DNA of 6,434 nucleotides from contig JACKHZ010000030.1 in assembly GCA_020638735.1 (NCBI GenBank), positions 1 through 6,434 of the forward strand, written 5' to 3'. The notes under the pieces are model-generated. The model did no database searches and was not told the DNA's origin. It worked only from the letters and a program-made list of their open reading frames with translations. Below, one piece after another: positions 6,218-6,434 of the stretch. Within the stretch, counting starts at the first letter, position 1, and every line of letters begins with the position of its first letter. A program made the translations under genes and the position numbers. Origin of the DNA: Planctomycetota bacterium. GTDB taxonomy: Bacteria > Planctomycetota > UBA1135 > UBA2386.

Positions 6218-6434
6218 ATGTCCGGAACCGAAGCCGACACCCTCGACCCCCGCCTCGCCGAGATCCGCAACTTCCAGGGCAAGTACCCGCGCCAGCTGTG
6301 GTGGCTGTTCCTGGCCGAGATGTGGGAGCGCTTCTGCTTCTACGGCATGCGCGGCGTGCTGACGGTCTTCATGATCGAGAAGCTGCTGATGGACGAGGGT
6401 ACCGCCAACCTGCAGTACGGCGGCATCCAGGCGT
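6218..6434 (+). CDS. POT/PTR2 family proton-coupled oligopeptide transporter, N-terminal part
   Basis: The first 72 codons of a gene that runs off the right edge. After a hydrophilic start (about 24 residues), the first membrane helix contains LFLAEMWERFCFYGMRGVL (30-48). This includes the E34-x-x-E37-R38-F signature that is diagnostic of proton-coupled peptide (POT/PTR) transporters and contributes to proton coupling. It is followed by TVFMIEKLL, as in the DtpA/DtpT group. The product is expected to be a 12-14 helix inner-membrane protein that imports di- and tripeptides with protons. The ATG at 6218-6220 is the only suitable start. The preceding GACGAG is a poor ribosome-binding site. It is divergent from manA. 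A peptide importer beside a peptidase operon is suggestive, but on opposite strands this proves nothing about shared function. Confidence 0.87.
   Translation, partial: MSGTEADTLDPRLAEIRNFQGKYPRQLWWLFLAEMWERFCFYGMRGVLTVFMIEKLLMDEGTANLQYGGIQA

Noticed and set aside
4896..6362. Plus-strand open frame of 488 codons spanning the manA region
   Set aside because: It is antisense to manA and the start of the pseudouridine synthase gene, has low-complexity composition, and runs in the wrong frame through the start of the peptide transporter. It is a GC-rich shadow.
1..6434. CRISPR arrays, tRNA genes, IS ends, toxin-antitoxin or phage-defence genes
   Set aside because: Looked for on both strands; none was recognised. 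Gene-sized frames are accounted for by conserved housekeeping-type families or their shadows.

Overview
The window is about 6.4 kb of very GC-rich bacterial DNA (roughly 70% GC by eye), with strong G/C bias at third codon positions. It looks chromosomal. No insertion sequences, phage genes, tRNA or rRNA genes, CRISPR arrays or other mobile signatures are visible. The left-edge gene has a Sec-type signal peptide followed by an apparent outer-membrane beta-barrel start, which implies a Gram-negative-type envelope. The NIF3L1-like (eukaryote-type) form of the Nif3 protein and the high GC would fit lineages such as Planctomycetota or Myxococcota, but the sequence alone does not settle the taxon.

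Layout. Six genes lie on the minus strand, read right to left. They are a class I mannose-6-phosphate isomerase (manA, 5028-6014), an RluB-type 23S rRNA pseudouridine synthase (3946-5028), a catalytic M16 zinc peptidase (2531-3949), a catalytically dead M16 partner (1281-2534), a Nif3-family dinuclear-metal protein (461-1255), and the 5' part of a secreted porin-like protein (1-356, continuing off the left edge). On the plus strand at the right edge is the start of a POT/PTR2-family proton-coupled oligopeptide transporter (6218 to end), divergent from manA.

manA to the second M16 gene is almost certainly one transcription unit. The junctions are TGATG (1-base overlap), ATGA (4-base overlap) and GTGA (4-base overlap), then a 25-base gap to the Nif3 gene. 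The 103-203 base interval between manA and the transporter, depending on the manA start used, holds the only plausible promoter region. It contains a TATCAT box and a perfect 12-base palindrome. A 104-base gap separates the Nif3 gene from the porin-like gene, which may be transcribed separately.

The most informative biology is the M16 pair. The first subunit has the complete HxxEH zinc site but has lost the Arg/Tyr substrate-binding pair. The second has lost HxxEH entirely but keeps Arg/Tyr, as expected for an obligate heterodimer of the M16B / mitochondrial-processing-peptidase type. Neither subunit has a visible signal peptide. The catalytic one carries Lys/Arg-rich tails at both ends, as does the neighbouring rRNA modification enzyme. 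I see no evidence for a wholly new defence or mobile system here. The notable points are the heterodimer, the basic tails and the tightly coupled mixed-function operon.
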